Shown here piece by piece: positions 24,501-39,000 of a DNA stretch of 64,000 bases. The notes under the pieces were generated by a model. The model was given only the letters and a program-made list of their open reading frames with translations, was not told the DNA's origin and made no database searches. The stretch covers positions 10,910,501 through 10,974,500 of the forward strand of contig NW_025062476.1 of NCBI RefSeq assembly GCF_000002995.4, written 5' to 3'. This DNA is from Brugia malayi. Lineage: Eukaryota; Nematoda; Chromadorea; Rhabditida; Onchocercidae. Within the stretch, counting starts at the first letter, position 1. Every line of letters begins with the position of its first letter. The position numbers and the translations under genes are program-made.

Positions 24501-27500
24501 GAAATATAAATTTATTCAAAAAAAGAAAAGAAAAGATATGATATGCATTAAATTTATTTGAAGTTGTTTTAAAAAATTTTGAAATTTTTATAATATTACT
24601 TAATAATGTCTATATTTTTGGCTGAATGAAATTCAAAACTAGAAAAATTTGAAATTATTGAAATTTTGTAAAAATCACAGATTCAGGAGAAAAAAATCAA
24701 TGGTCAAAATAATAAATAAACAAAATATTTCAATACCTGTGAGAATAAGGCATTATTATTCATTTTTAGCTTATCAATATGCGCAGAAAGTTCAGAGATA
24801 GGAATTGCTAGATGACTAAGAGAATGACCACCAATAGCGCCACCACTTGACGGTAGAATTGACACTGGTACAGGTAGGGCATTATAATTTGCGCTACTTA
24901 TATGACTTTGATGCAATGGATACATATCCATAACAGAATCCATCGTACAACCACCATTTCCATTCATCTAAGAAATCAAAAATTTAATTTAAAAAATTTC
25001 GAAATTTGAAATTTTACTTTTGCCGGTATCCTTTTATCTCAATGAATGAAAAAAAAAAAGATCAAATTAATTAAGATCAAAATTTACAGTAAAAAAATTT
25101 GGAGAAAAAAGGATTAAATTAATTTTATCCTAATAATAAATTCAAAACGGTAGATTATATCCGGTAGATTATACCTGATCATACGGATTAACTATATGAC
25201 GGCCATAAACATCACCGGAAACAAGCAGTTTAGATGTTTCGCTTGGAATTGTATTGCTAGCTAAGGCAATTTTTGAAATGGAACCATGACGAGGCGTTTT
25301 ATGTCGATTATTTCGACGATTACAACGAAGCCACCTGTTAAGAAAAAAAATCAGAAAAGCATTATCATTCGAATTTAATTATTAAATTACATTTTAGCAT
25401 AGTTTTACTGTATATTCTTAAAAAAATTGAAAAAAGAACATTGCTTAGTAATAAGTTATCTGAAATAAGATTAGTAAATTTAATAAGATAAAAAGTATTG
25501 AAATGATATGAAAAGTTTTTCAAATTGAAATTTAATATAAAATAATATCCGAAATAAAAACTCAAATTAATTTAATATTTACAAATTTAGTGGCACTTTA
25601 ATTTGATATTATAAGTAATATATGCATGCATAAGTAATAGTATGTCAACAATATTTCTTCAAATTTCTTATGATTAAAAATCTAAAAGAGGAAATCAAAG
25701 AAAAAAAGAAACGAAATCATATATTTTAGTCTGAAAAATTTTTAGAACATTTTGCTATTAGCTAATATATATAGTAAAAATTTTAAAATTTCAATTTATC
25801 AGATGTCATTTTTTTTTTAAAAAATATATTATAATTTTAAGGAGAAACTATTTTTTTTTTTCTAATCTTAAATTATTATTATAAAAAGAAAAGAAAAAAA
25901 AAAAGCAAAGAAAGAAAATACCAAATGACAAGCATTCCAACAATAATTGCAATAATTAAAATTGCGATAAGTGGCGCAATTAGCCATAAATTGGATGTTT
26001 TAGCATCTCGTCTATGTATTGCAAATTTGGTAGAGAATGGCTCACTAAGCATTGAATCTGAGTAACGTTTTGCTAATGGTTCTTGAATTGGAGCACGAAA
26101 TTCAAACTGAAAATTTAAAAACTATCAATTATTAACACAAAAAGAAGAATATATAAGTAAATGTAAATTTAAAGAAAAAAAAATAAATAAATGTAAATTT
26201 TAGAAATTATAAACAAGAAAAAAAAAATTGAAAAGATATTATTATCAATTGGATAAATTATTATGTTTTAACTATAATTAATGTGAATGAAATAGAAGAG
26301 AAAAGCAAAAAAATAAATTGTCAAAAATAAAAAAAAATGGTTTTGTTAAAATATATTTAGAAAATTGCAACCTCCAAAAATTTCTATTAAATTTTTTGTT
26401 GAAGAAAAAAAAAAAAGAAATTTACTGGATAGTCAGGATTTCTCGATATATCATCACGAGCAAATGCACGCATCATTAAACGATATTTGGTATTACTATC
26501 TAAGGGCCAATTGTCATAGCCATCATACATCTTAAATAATTTTTTTAAAAGGATTAATTAATTATTTGTTGTTTTTTTTTTTAGAAAATAAAAATTGTTG
26601 TTTAAAATTAAGAAAAAAATTAAAAAAATTTTTTGCTCTTTTTCAAAGAAAATTTTTAATGCTAATTCGCAATTGATATTTATAATTGATATAGAAGAAA
26701 GGAATATTTGAATTTAAAATATAAAAATTCAGTTTCATTATTTTCTCAATAACACATTTTTGAAGAAAAAATTAAAATTAAAATTTTGTTTGCAAGAAAT
26801 AAAAAGAAATTTACCTGTCCATCACCAAGCGTAAAAAGATGATCATTGCGCTGTATTTGTTGCATTTCATGTACTGGTATACCTGCCGCTATGTATGCAC
26901 CTCGTAGAGCAAGAGGTTCATGCATATAGCGCCTATAATAAATTGACAATTGCGCCCATAATAAATTGACAATTGCGCCACAGTTTAAATTTTTAACTTA
27001 AAAAAGATATTAACTTATTGAATGCACCAAATGTATGCATCAAAAAAAAAGGAAATGAATAGCAATTGAAAATGTTTGAATAATTTAAATCTGTTTTGAA
27101 ATCAAATTTAAAAATTAAAAGCAAAGAAAGGAAAAAGATTGGCCTAAGAGAAAGCAAATTGTATTTGTTTTATTATAATAAATAAAATTGCCCATCTTTA
27201 TTTATTCTCAGTTTGAGTTACTTTTTTTTTTCTTACTTTTAAATTGCCCATCTTTATTTATTCCCAGTTTTGAGTTTACTTTTTTCTTTAACAAAATGGA
27301 AAAAAAAAAATAAAAAATCGAATAAACCTTTTGTAATCTTGATCTTTGTTCACTTTTCGAACTTTTTTGTTACCTTTCCCGTAATAATTTTTATTTTGAT
27401 TTGGACGCATCATTGTGGTACTTTTTTGAAGTGATGTTGAATCCAAATTCAATACATCATCCTAAAAATTTAGAAAAAAATAAATCAGTTAAACATTTTG

Positions 27501-30500
27501 TATTTTAATTTTTAAAATTTAACAATTCATTTTATCAATTCATAAATGTATTTTAGTTTCATATTTTAATATTTCACACTATGTCATAATTTATTAACTC
27601 ATCTGTTTTAAAAGCGACAAAAATTTAAAGCAAATGTGAAAAATAATAAAGACTATTGATGTTTGTTGAAGATAATTAAATGACTCAAAATTGAATAATC
27701 ATATATCTAACTGATAATGGTGGGGAATTGATAACTAGGTGGAATGAAATTAAATATTCATATCAGTGATGGTGATAAAAATTTTCATTTAATTTGAACA
27801 GCAATCTTTTGCATTTTTTAAAACAATTTCGTCTTATTTCTTCAAACTATTAATACTGAAATTATTTCAATGATATTAAAATAAAGAAAAAAGTATTAAA
27901 ATTTGTGAAATGAAATCTACGTAAGTTAAGTGAAAAAGCAAATAAATGCAATTAAAACTAAAAAAAGTACCCAATAATATACTTTCAATTTAATTGTAAA
28001 TTTTTAAAGTTTCTCTTCTGTTTTGTTTCTAATTTTTAAAATTAGCAATAATTAATGCGTGAAAAACTTGTGAAAATTATCAAAAAAAAAAAACGAAAAG
28101 ATGCAAAAATAAAATTAATAAGCAAAATGTAATTCTCTATTAATTGGCAAATGAACAAAAATTAAAATTAAAAATATTACATATTATTAGGTATATTGGA
28201 AGAAGAGAAGAAAAAGAAAACTTTATTGTGAGGAAGAAAAAAAGAAACAAAATTGCTTATTAAAGTAAAATTTCGAGATAAAGTAATAGGTTAATTAAAC
28301 GGAAATAGAATATTGCTTGCTTGCTAGCATTAAAATTTTGAATAAAATAACAAAATAATTAAGAGAAAAAAGAGTAGAATATGGCTTACCTGGGTAAAAT
28401 TCCCGGGTAAAACAACAAGCCAATAATGACTAATTGGTCCATATTCTTCGCTAGCACATTTCAAACGAATAAGCGCGGTGTTAGCATGATCTGAAGTGAT
28501 AAATTCGGGCACATCAACAAACGGTGGTCCCGTGGGATCCGTTCGAACAATTACTTCGCGTGGCCAATATTCCTTTCCAGCTGGCGGTAATTCACGTACC
28601 CCAACATGAAATGTGTATTCCATATAGGGTCGTAATGTTGTCCATCTGAAAATTTCAATTAATTTTTTAAATTAAATGGAAATTTTGCAAAATTTTATTG
28701 AAAAGATTCAAATAAAATTATAAAAAAAAAGGGAAAAAAAAATGAGGAAAAATAAGTTAAATCCTATCATAATGTAAGCCAAATATTTTTTTTTTTTAAT
28801 TTATTAAAATAGTTTTATAACATTCGATTAAAATTTTAGTTACTAATAACAGTTCCATCCAATTTATTCATCCGAAATAAAATGAATTTTTCTTTTTTTC
28901 ATTGAAGAAAAAAAATTAATATTACATTTGTAAATAATTGAAATGAAAGGCAAATGAATTATCTTTTTGAAATAATACCATTAAATAAAGTGAAATTTAT
29001 GAATTCATTTACCAAAACGAAGGACAGAACAGAATTTTTTCCTTCTTTTTTTTGCTCTTAATTTTCATTATTTTCTTCTATCCAAATTTACATTTAGAAT
29101 TTCATTTGCTTATTTTTTTTTTTTTTGCAAATTTTTTGTTTTTCCGTTATAAAATTAATATTTAAAAATTATTTTAACATCATAGGCATATATATGTATA
29201 TTCTTCAGATTATTTTTATGTTCACTAGTACCAATTTTCTATTGGAAAAATTTAAATTTTGTTTTATTTTCAAATTCTATGCATATTACATTTAACTTTC
29301 AACTTATTCTTATTTAATGAATTTTTACTGCTATTCAAATTAATTTAACATTTTAATTTGTAGCATTTCAGTGCTAACTTTAATTGACTTTTGAAGTTTG
29401 GGTATAATAATTGAATATCGGTATTTTTTTTTAAATAACAAAAATTTTGATTGTTATAATTAAAAAAAAAAAAAAAAATACAATAAACAAAATTTAAATA
29501 TTGGAATAATACTTACAAATATTCTCGTTGATGTCCATCAAGATCTTGACGAAATCCCGGTGAAATCATCCCTTTCAATTGCAAATTTTGATCTAAGTAA
29601 TCCTTTCGACCTGTTTGATTAACATAAAAACCGATAGGTTGTGGACCGGTGTATTCCCATCGAAGCATCACCGAATTACTCGTCTTCCAAGCTATCACTA
29701 AGTTAGTTACCATATGTGTTGCTTGCAAGCGATCGATTGTTGTTGGTGGATCTGAACAGGTCCCTTGTCTCTGTAAATTAAATTATTGAAATTTTTAAAA
29801 AGTTTTTTTTCTTTTTGTTTTTGTTAAAAAAACAAAAAGATTACAAATTAGCAAAAAAAAAAAAAAATTATCAAAGAAAGTGAGATATATATGTAATCAT
29901 TAGATGATGTTAAACTTGAAAAGTCTTGAAAAGTTCAAGTTTGAAAACTTTTAAGAATTTCTAAAAGATAAAAGTAAAAAAAAAAAGAAAACCAAACATA
30001 CTTTTATTCAACTTATTTTTCAATTTTTATTTTCGCTTTTTTTTTTTTGCAAAAAAAAAAAAAACTAATGTAATTTTTATCAGCAACTTCAGTGATAAGA
30101 TATAGTTGTATTTATCTTTAAAATTTATTTTATTAAATTTTCATTTTGAAATTAAAATTTGATTTGGAATTTTTGTTATAACTAACATTTTGCCGAATAG
30201 CCAAAACACAAAATGCATATGGTTTATGTGCTGTAAGTTGTGAAATATGCAAATGTCTAGCAGACGGATTCATAATCGTAATCGTTTTCCATCGTTCATT
30301 ATCTCGCTGTCCGGAAACCGGTTCATGTATATACCGTATCACAAAACCGTCCACGTTCCTATCATTATCCAAATCCCATTGCACTACAGCTGATGTATTT
30401 GAGGTTGCTTGAACTCGAACGTTAGTTGGTGGATAGATTGTAGCTAAAGTTTTATTTCAGATTTATATTCATCAAACTGCTAAATATGAAATAAATTTTA

Positions 30501-33054
30501 ATCAAAAATTTTAATTATTAAAAAAGAATTTTTCAAAAATTTCAGATATTTAAGAAAGGAAAAAAAAGCATAAAATAACTTTTAAAATCATTTTTTTTCC
30601 CCATCATGTATAAAAAAAATTGTTGAAATTTTTCATATGAATAATTTTAATAAATTCCGATTAATCTTTAATGTTTGTCAAATTGAAAAAATTAAGAAAA
30701 AAATTGAAAAATTCAAAATATTTCAGTAAATTTATTTGTTTTCCGTTTTCTTTCACTTTTTTTTTTTAATAGAAAAAAGAATGTTTTTTTTTTTTTTTTT
30801 AAATGAAACAAATTTGAATTTATATTCTTTAGTATAAATAGTAATTAATGATTTATTTAGCAGTTAATTTACCATTTTTGTTGTTGTGATACTCTAAAAA
30901 TTGTCGTATTATTGCTACGAAAATATTTTGCTGTTGGACGGCGTTTAAATTTCCTCTGTACTTCATCAGGATTATCCGGTATTTCCGGAAGAGAACGAAG
31001 AAATCCTTCTATTACTAGTACTACTACTGCTACTATTGCTATTACTATTACTTTTACTTTTATTTGAATTATCCATAGGTATACACACATATATATATAC
31101 TTATATCACATAAACAAAATGCGATAGAATTAATCAGACTAATGCATCAAAATAAAAATGGAAAGTGTAAATCCGGTAGGAATTAAATTGCAAAATAGAC
31201 TTTCTTCTAGCCTAAAGAGAATTCAATTTAGCAAATTGGATTTAAAAGCTGCAAATGGAAGACCAAAAGGGAAAAAATGTAATAACTTGATGAAATAGTT
31301 TGAAAGTTTTTTTTTATCAGTAAAATGTAATTATTTGAAATATTTTTTGAGTAATTTTTTTAAAACATTAACAATATATCAATCATTGACTTTTATATAT
31401 TTGATAAAAAGAAATGTGAAATCTTATATTGTTATAATTGAAAATAATTTTTAAGTTTAATTATTTCATGATAACAGTAATCTTTTGAGCATGTAGAAAT
31501 TTTTCTTTTTTCATTCTTTCAGATTAACAAGTTGTCAAATTGATTAAAAGTTTTTTTTTTTTTTTTTTTTTGCCAATTAAATATAATATTTCAAAATTTT
31601 TAATAAAATCGTTTTGCCGTTAATTTGTTAAAAAATGAAAAAAAAAAACATTTTAAAAAGAAGAAAATTTTTAAATGACATAGTATTAATATGAAAAGAA
31701 ATTAGCCATTTGTTACGATGGCAATTGTCAAAATTATTAAAATGATTTTAGAAATAATTAATTATCTCAGTTTTTACCTCACTAATCAGCAATAAGTAAA
31801 TAGTAGTAACAGTAATGATAATGATAGTAACAAGGATGACTGGTACTGATAGTAATCATGTAAGTGATAATAATAATGATAATAACGCTAATCATAACAA
31901 GCATAATTCATAGATAAAAATGATATTATCAAATTTAACTTTTGCTATTACTCATATCTGTCATACATATAATACTTACAATCCTGAGCGCTTATCTTTT
32001 AAACTGCTGCAATATCAGTGAAAATAAACATAAACAAATGAAAATATGAAGAGAGAAAAAATTTAATTTCAGCCTAAATTTTAGTTTTAAAGTTGAATTA
32101 ACATTAAATGAAAAATAAGATTTGGCAAGAAAAGGGAGGAACAAAAAAAAAAAGGAGAAAATTATTAAACTATTACGTTATAATCTAAAAATCCTTCAAT
32201 ATATACCGGTATTTCTTTCTTTCCGTTTTTTTTTTTTGCTATATTTCCGGTCTTTGCAAGTTTAGCCAATAATTTTATCGTCTTTTCCTCTTTCTTTTTC
32301 CTTTAATCTTTTTCGATTATTCTTTTCAAAGGTAAATTCCCTTTCTCAATCTTTTTCAAGAATTTAACTATAATTTCATACTATTCTCTACTACTTTTTT
32401 CCATTTCTCTCTTTCCTACTTAATAATTATTTTTTCAAAGCTATAATTTAAGATATTAATATAAATGGTTTACCATATATTTCGCAGTGAAATATTTCAA
32501 AGTAAACAACAATATTTAGTTATTTAAATTTCATTCCGTTCGTCAATTGGTAAATTTCAATATCATTCTGTCACTTTTCATCAACCATTTCAACTTCAAT
32601 TCATTTCTCAATTATATATTTCAGTTTTTTGGAGAAAAGAATTGTTAAATTGTTATTGTGAGAGTAACACATATATATGGAGAGAGGAAGGGAAAGAGAG
32701 AGAGAGAGTGAAAGGGAGAGAGAAAGAAAGGAAAGGTATTAGTTCCAAAATGAAATATGAAAACATTTTTCATCCATAATGCTTTCATTATTATCATTAA
32801 ATACATTCAACTGTATAAATATATTTATATATTAAATGAATAATTTAAAAAAATATATATTCATACATTCAATTATGTTAATATATTTATATTACTTTCA
32901 TAACTTCAAAAAATTCTATTTTTTCTTCCTTTTTTAAATATATCAATTTGAAATTACAATCATTGTAAATTTTAATTTCATATATTAAAAATGTATCTAT
33001 GATATGTATTTCGCATCCTCATTAGAAAAAAAGTTATACCATCCATTAGGGTTA

Positions 33055-33096
<42 letters not shown>

Positions 33097-36000
33097 AAGG
33101 AATTTATTTCTAGAAATTCAAAAATTTAATTATACTTCAAAAAGTGTATATGCCAAATTTGATTATTTATGCTGAAATTTTTATTCTTTTAATTTGCTAC
33201 GATTTACTTGCAACTATTTGCAATACAGCAATTAAGTAAATAATTTGATAAGAATTTGAATGAATAATTCTTTCAAAAATTTTTTTCTTTAAAGAAAAAA
33301 AGAAAAGTCACAAAAAAGAATGACAAATGAGAATTTTTTCTTATGTATCCAATGTAGAAATTCATCAAAAATTCATTTAATTCTTGAAAAATAGTCTCAA
33401 TTTAATGTTACAAATTGTTTTTTGAATATTAGAAATATAAGTATTAAAAGAAAAAGATTAATTATTCGCTCTTCTTTCTCTTTCTTTTTCCTTAAAATTA
33501 AGAATGGTCTCTAATTTTATTCAAAATTATTATAATTATACAAATTAATAAAAGTAATTACTGATTGTGTTGTATATATCTTTAAATAGGAAAGATAAAT
33601 ATAATTATTGAATAAACATTAAGCAATGCATAATATAGTTATTTTTTTTCTATTTAAAATGAGAAATTATAAATTCATTAATTAATCATAAAATTGTTCT
33701 AATTAATTAATAATTAGTGGTTAATTAATTTTAGCCATGGTTTATTCCGCTTGGCTAAATACTAAACATTAATTAATATTAATCAATAATCAACAAATAG
33801 CAATATTAAATAAAATAAAAAAAAAAGCATGCTAAGTAATAAAATAAAAATGCACTTAAATATTATAGTTAAAAAAAAAAAAATTAAAATTAAAGTTTCA
33901 AAAATTTCAGCTATAAAAAATTTACCAATGCGATCAATATATTTTCACAAAGAAAAAAAGTAACGAAATATATATGAAATAAGATTTAATTACAAGTACT
34001 AATTTTAAAATTATTAATTACAAACATATGAAATATTAATTAAATTAATAAAAATGAAAAGAAGAAAAACCAAAATTGCTTACCGTTATCAGAATTACAA
34101 TCAGTAGTGATCATTGTTGGTTCAGTTGTGTCCCAATAGTTACCACTATACCGTGTACAACTTGTTGTGGTATATTTAACACTAATCAATGATTTATCAG
34201 TAATTTTAGCAATTCCTACTGCATTTGTAGTTATTGGAATTGTAGTATTATTAATATTAGTATTAGTGATAATATTTTTATCAATAAAAATGGATGAATA
34301 ATTAATTGTTGTACTACTAATCATAGGTGCTTGTTTATCAGTTTTAATTGTTGCTGATAAGAATGTATCATCATTTTTTCTTCTATCATTAGTTAATGGT
34401 AACATTGTATAAGTACGATAAAGTGATGGAATGTCCAGTGGACCTGGAATAATTGCATGGATGATAGCATTAAAATAATCAGCATTGGACACAGTCATGT
34501 CGTCACCTTCATCATCATTTAATTTCTCTTCCTGTGTCGAATTGTTGAAATTTTTTTGCATAAATGCTATCGATGTATCATCCGATCGGTCCAGTAATGA
34601 TCCTTTATGGACTATAAAATTATCAATTCTTCCAATATATCTATTTTTGTTTTCTTTAGAAAGGAAAAAAAAAAAAAACTGCTTCCATAATTTTTTATGT
34701 TTATTTGACTAAAAAAAAAAAAAAGAAAAAAGAAAATTAAGAGTAAAAAAAGAAGTTTTTAGAAAGCCGAAAAATTTTTTTCTCATAAATTTTATATTTA
34801 GTTAATAAAAAAGTTAGTGAAAAAAGAATTTTAGTACACTTTTTTTTATTTTTATACTTTTCATTTCTTTCACCTTTTTTTTTTTTTTTTTTTGATAGAT
34901 ACAAAAAGTAAATGTTTGAAAAGACGTAAAAAAAAAATAAAAACAAATAAAAAAGACTGACAAAAAAAAAAAGACAGAAATTTTATGAAAGAGATACTTC
35001 ATCAAGATGATTATTAATTGATTTATACATGCCTGCTGATGATGATGATGATGATTCTTTTAGTAAATGTTGCACACGTAATTTACGAACACGTTGCTGT
35101 TTCAAACGTCCAGCAGCATTCGTACGCATTCGTGTCTGTCGTCGTTTACGTTTCATACTTTTATGTAACAACCACTGTTGCATAACCATTATTTCAACTA
35201 AGCAAACCAATGTTTTTTTTTTTTCTGTTTTTTTTCAAATCTAATTTCATTTCATAAAATCTTTGCACGCCATAGAAAGAAAAGAAGAAAGAAATTTTAA
35301 GTGAAAGATGAAAAGAAAAAAGAAAAAAAAAATTTCATCCAATGAAATATTTCAAAAATTTGCTATCTTTTTTATTGAAAAGAAATTATTTTTATATATT
35401 AATAAAAAGATTTTTCTAAAATAACCAAAAAAAAAAGTGGAAAAAAATCAAACATAAAATTAAAAATTTCTATCAAAGAAGGAAAAAAGAAGCATTTTTT
35501 AAATTTCATTGGATGATAGAATTAATTCAAAATTTTAAATGATAAAAGAGAGAAAGACTCAACCATCGAGATATTACAAGAAAGTAGAAAAAAAAAAGAT
35601 AAAATACACCTGTGTTTACTATACGTTTAATTAAGACTATAAATAATGAATAACTTTTTTTTTTTCTTTAAAAATAAAAAATGATATAATGTTATTCAAA
35701 TTTCAACTATAAAAAAAAAATGAAAGAAAATTTAAATTATCTACTCTTCTCAATTTCTTCTCTTTTTTTCTATTTGACTTAAACTTTGTTTATTTTTTAC
35801 AAAACGTAAAAAAAAAATTTTAAACCAGTTGAATGATCCAAATATATTTAAAATGATCGCTAATATTTGAAAAAAAAAAAAAAATAATAATAAAATCTTT
35901 ATTTTGTCATCTACAATAATTTAAATATTAGTTTAAACGCTTATATGAAATTTAACTATGTGAAAAAAAAATGAAATGAAGTTAGTAAGTAAAGTTAAAC

Positions 36001-39000
36001 AGTAACAGAAAAAGCTGAACGCTATAAGTGATGATTGAAAAACTTTTAGTAAATAAAGAAGAGGGCGGTATATTGCATCGGTATGAATTCATTGATGGGC
36101 AATAACTAGTATACCCGCGGGAATATCAAAGCATATCTCGAACAAATTTCTGAAAAGTTAAGGAAGGAAAAGAGATAACAAGGGAAGGAGAAGAGAGAGA
36201 GAGGGAGAGGGAGAGAGAAGGAGAAAACGAATGATGAATGCTAAAATAATGATAAAACAATATAAGATTACTGTCATTTTTGATAGCATATAAATGATAC
36301 TTTATCATTTGTAAAGTTTTAAAAAGTTTAGCATCAAAGGAAAATTAATTAAAATCATACACAAAAAGATAAAATGAAAAGAGAGGAGAGGGATAAGAAG
36401 AAAAAAAAAAAATTAAAGAGGAAATGATGTAAAGGAACGAAATTGATGGTAAAAGATAGCTTTTTATTTCCACTTTTCTTTTCTTCTTTTTTTTTTAATT
36501 TAAGTTGATGCTTTAACAGGAATTGTCCCAGAAGACGAAATAAAATGGAACGAAAGAATTTTTATCAAAATTGATAAATAAATCTTCATTAATTTAGCTA
36601 AAAGAATATCATTACTATTATTATTATAACCAATAACATTATCACTATCATCATCATCATCATCATCATTAGCATTAAAGAAATAAAGAAACAAAACAAA
36701 GGATAAATAAAGGCTACATTAATTTAAATTAAAGAATGAAATGAGTCATTGTCATCGTTATTATTTATTATTTGCATAATTACTATTTTTTTTTGTATTA
36801 TTGTTACTATCTCGTCACTACATGCAAAAAAAAAAAAAAAAAATGAATTAAATAAACAAATAAACATTTTCGTAGTAATGAATTTATACGAAAATGATTA
36901 TTACTAATTAATATTGCCATTCAGTGTCATAATTATGGAAGAAATAATTTTAAATATATTCAAATCTTTTTTTTTTTTGATATATAAAACTAAAATGAGT
37001 TATATTAAGGTAAACACATTTTTTATATCATTGCTACTTTTTATATTATTAATATTTCTTCTATATTATTAACAGTAGAAGGAAAAGTAGAAGTAATAAA
37101 AAAATTGATAACGAATAAAAGTATCAAAAATAAATAGAATCATTCACAATGCGATAAATATTCGATATTTGAGAAAATCGAAATTCCGTTTCCTTTTTTA
37201 TCATATTTTTGAGAAATACTGCAATTTAATTTTTCTTTTTATCACAAAAAAAGAGCAAAATTAAAATATCGAAGAAAATTGATAAACTAATATTAGATTT
37301 TCTTATGAATAACTTAAGCGATACTAAAATTAGCAAAAAAAAAAAAAAAAAACTTGAAATAGTAAAATATTAAGACAAATATTTACGGAAAAACTGTAGT
37401 GAATATGAATAACAACGGGAAAATTTAATGAATAATTACTTTCTAATTAATATCTGCAAAGGATTTACTCAGTATTCATTTATAATAAAAAATTTTTCTA
37501 TTAATTTGAAATATAATCTTTCGTGTGTAGATATTAATGAAAAATGATGGATATTTTCCTTAAATACTAGAATTTTTCTCATGATTTTTTTTTTTTTTTT
37601 TACTTAAAAAGAAATTAAAATTAAAATAATAAGCAATAATATTTGGTATTTCTATGAATTCCAAATATTAACAATTAAATTTGATGATATGGAATTGGGT
37701 AATAAAGTACAGGGTCAAAGGTTAGTAGTACAGCAGAGTAATGAAAAAGTTAAAGATTTAATTGTTTTGAACATCTAAAAAATTTGAATGAAAAAGTTAA
37801 AAAATTTTAAATTTATAGTGGAATAAATTACTGCCAATGATTTATATAGTAATTAATATGAAAGTGCTATTATTAATAAAAAAAAAAAAAAATGTGAAAC
37901 ATAAATTTAAATTCTGCTTTTTGCTTCCAATTAAAAAGAAAGTTTAATTTTTATATGAAATTTAAATAGCTAGGCTAAAAAATCTACACATGAGAAATAA
38001 AAGAATAAAAAAATTTTTTAAATAAAGAAATATTTCAAGTTGTAAGAGAGAAAATTAAACAGAAAAGAAAAAAGAATAAATGAAAAGGCAAAAAAAAAAT
38101 ACAGCTTTATTTATAAAGTTATACGAATTTTTGTATTAACAATTAAATTCCCTTCTTTTTTTCCCTTCCTTTCTCTCCTTATTATATTATTTTCCTTTTG
38201 TCATCAAATTTAATTACTTCAGTTCTAATTGCATTTATAAATATTTTGGTTGAAAAGTGCTACAATAATTTTTAAGCTATCATTTCATATTTTTGCAGAA
38301 AAATGCAAATAAATAAAAAAGGAAAAATAATAAAATATTTTTTTTCTTTTTACCATAATTTTTGTTTGAGGTAGAATTATTGATTGATGAACTAATATAA
38401 TTAATTTTATTTATAAATATAGTTTCAATTTTGGTATTCGATTATACAATAAAAAAAAAAAAAAAAGGAAAAAATTAGAACAACAACTGAACTGAAAAAT
38501 ACCATCCATTTACATTTCGAAAAACAAAATAAATTATTGCCTAATAAATAATTGATAAATTACTAGGAATGAAAAGCAAAAAAAAAAAGAGAGAAATTTT
38601 GAATTTTAATAAACCAAAATAATTTTTCTGCAATTATTGCTATTTTTAAAAAAATATGAAATGATTGAAATTGTTATAAATAAATTGAAAAATAAAAAAA
38701 ATACAAATTCAATTCTATTTCATTAATATAGAGCTTAAAAAGTATATAAATATTAATAATTGCTATTCAATTGTTTATGCATATTAAATTAATAATTTGT
38801 ATTTTTATTAGAACGATAATTTTAAATTAGTTAAATAATACTTTCAACTTGCCATGTAGCATAAACAATTGCTTGCTAATATTTGCTCACATTTCTAATC
38901 AATAATTTATATTTGTCAATTAATAATCTTATTAGTTATCAATTATAATATTGTATAAAGAATAACTTATATACATCAATAAACCCAACACTTCTTAACA

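Noticed and set aside
31000..31090. Hydrophobic N-terminal stretch upstream of the 30.9-kb island
   Set aside because: Produced by a TAG/TAC/TAT-type repeat; the frame does not join the FN3 exon.
34737..35005. Lys/Phe-rich minus-strand ORFs
   Set aside because: Translations of poly-A/T runs in an intron.
36500..36694. 64-codon minus-strand ORF with an Asp run
   Set aside because: Asp run comes from a CAT/ATC repeat; low complexity within an intron.
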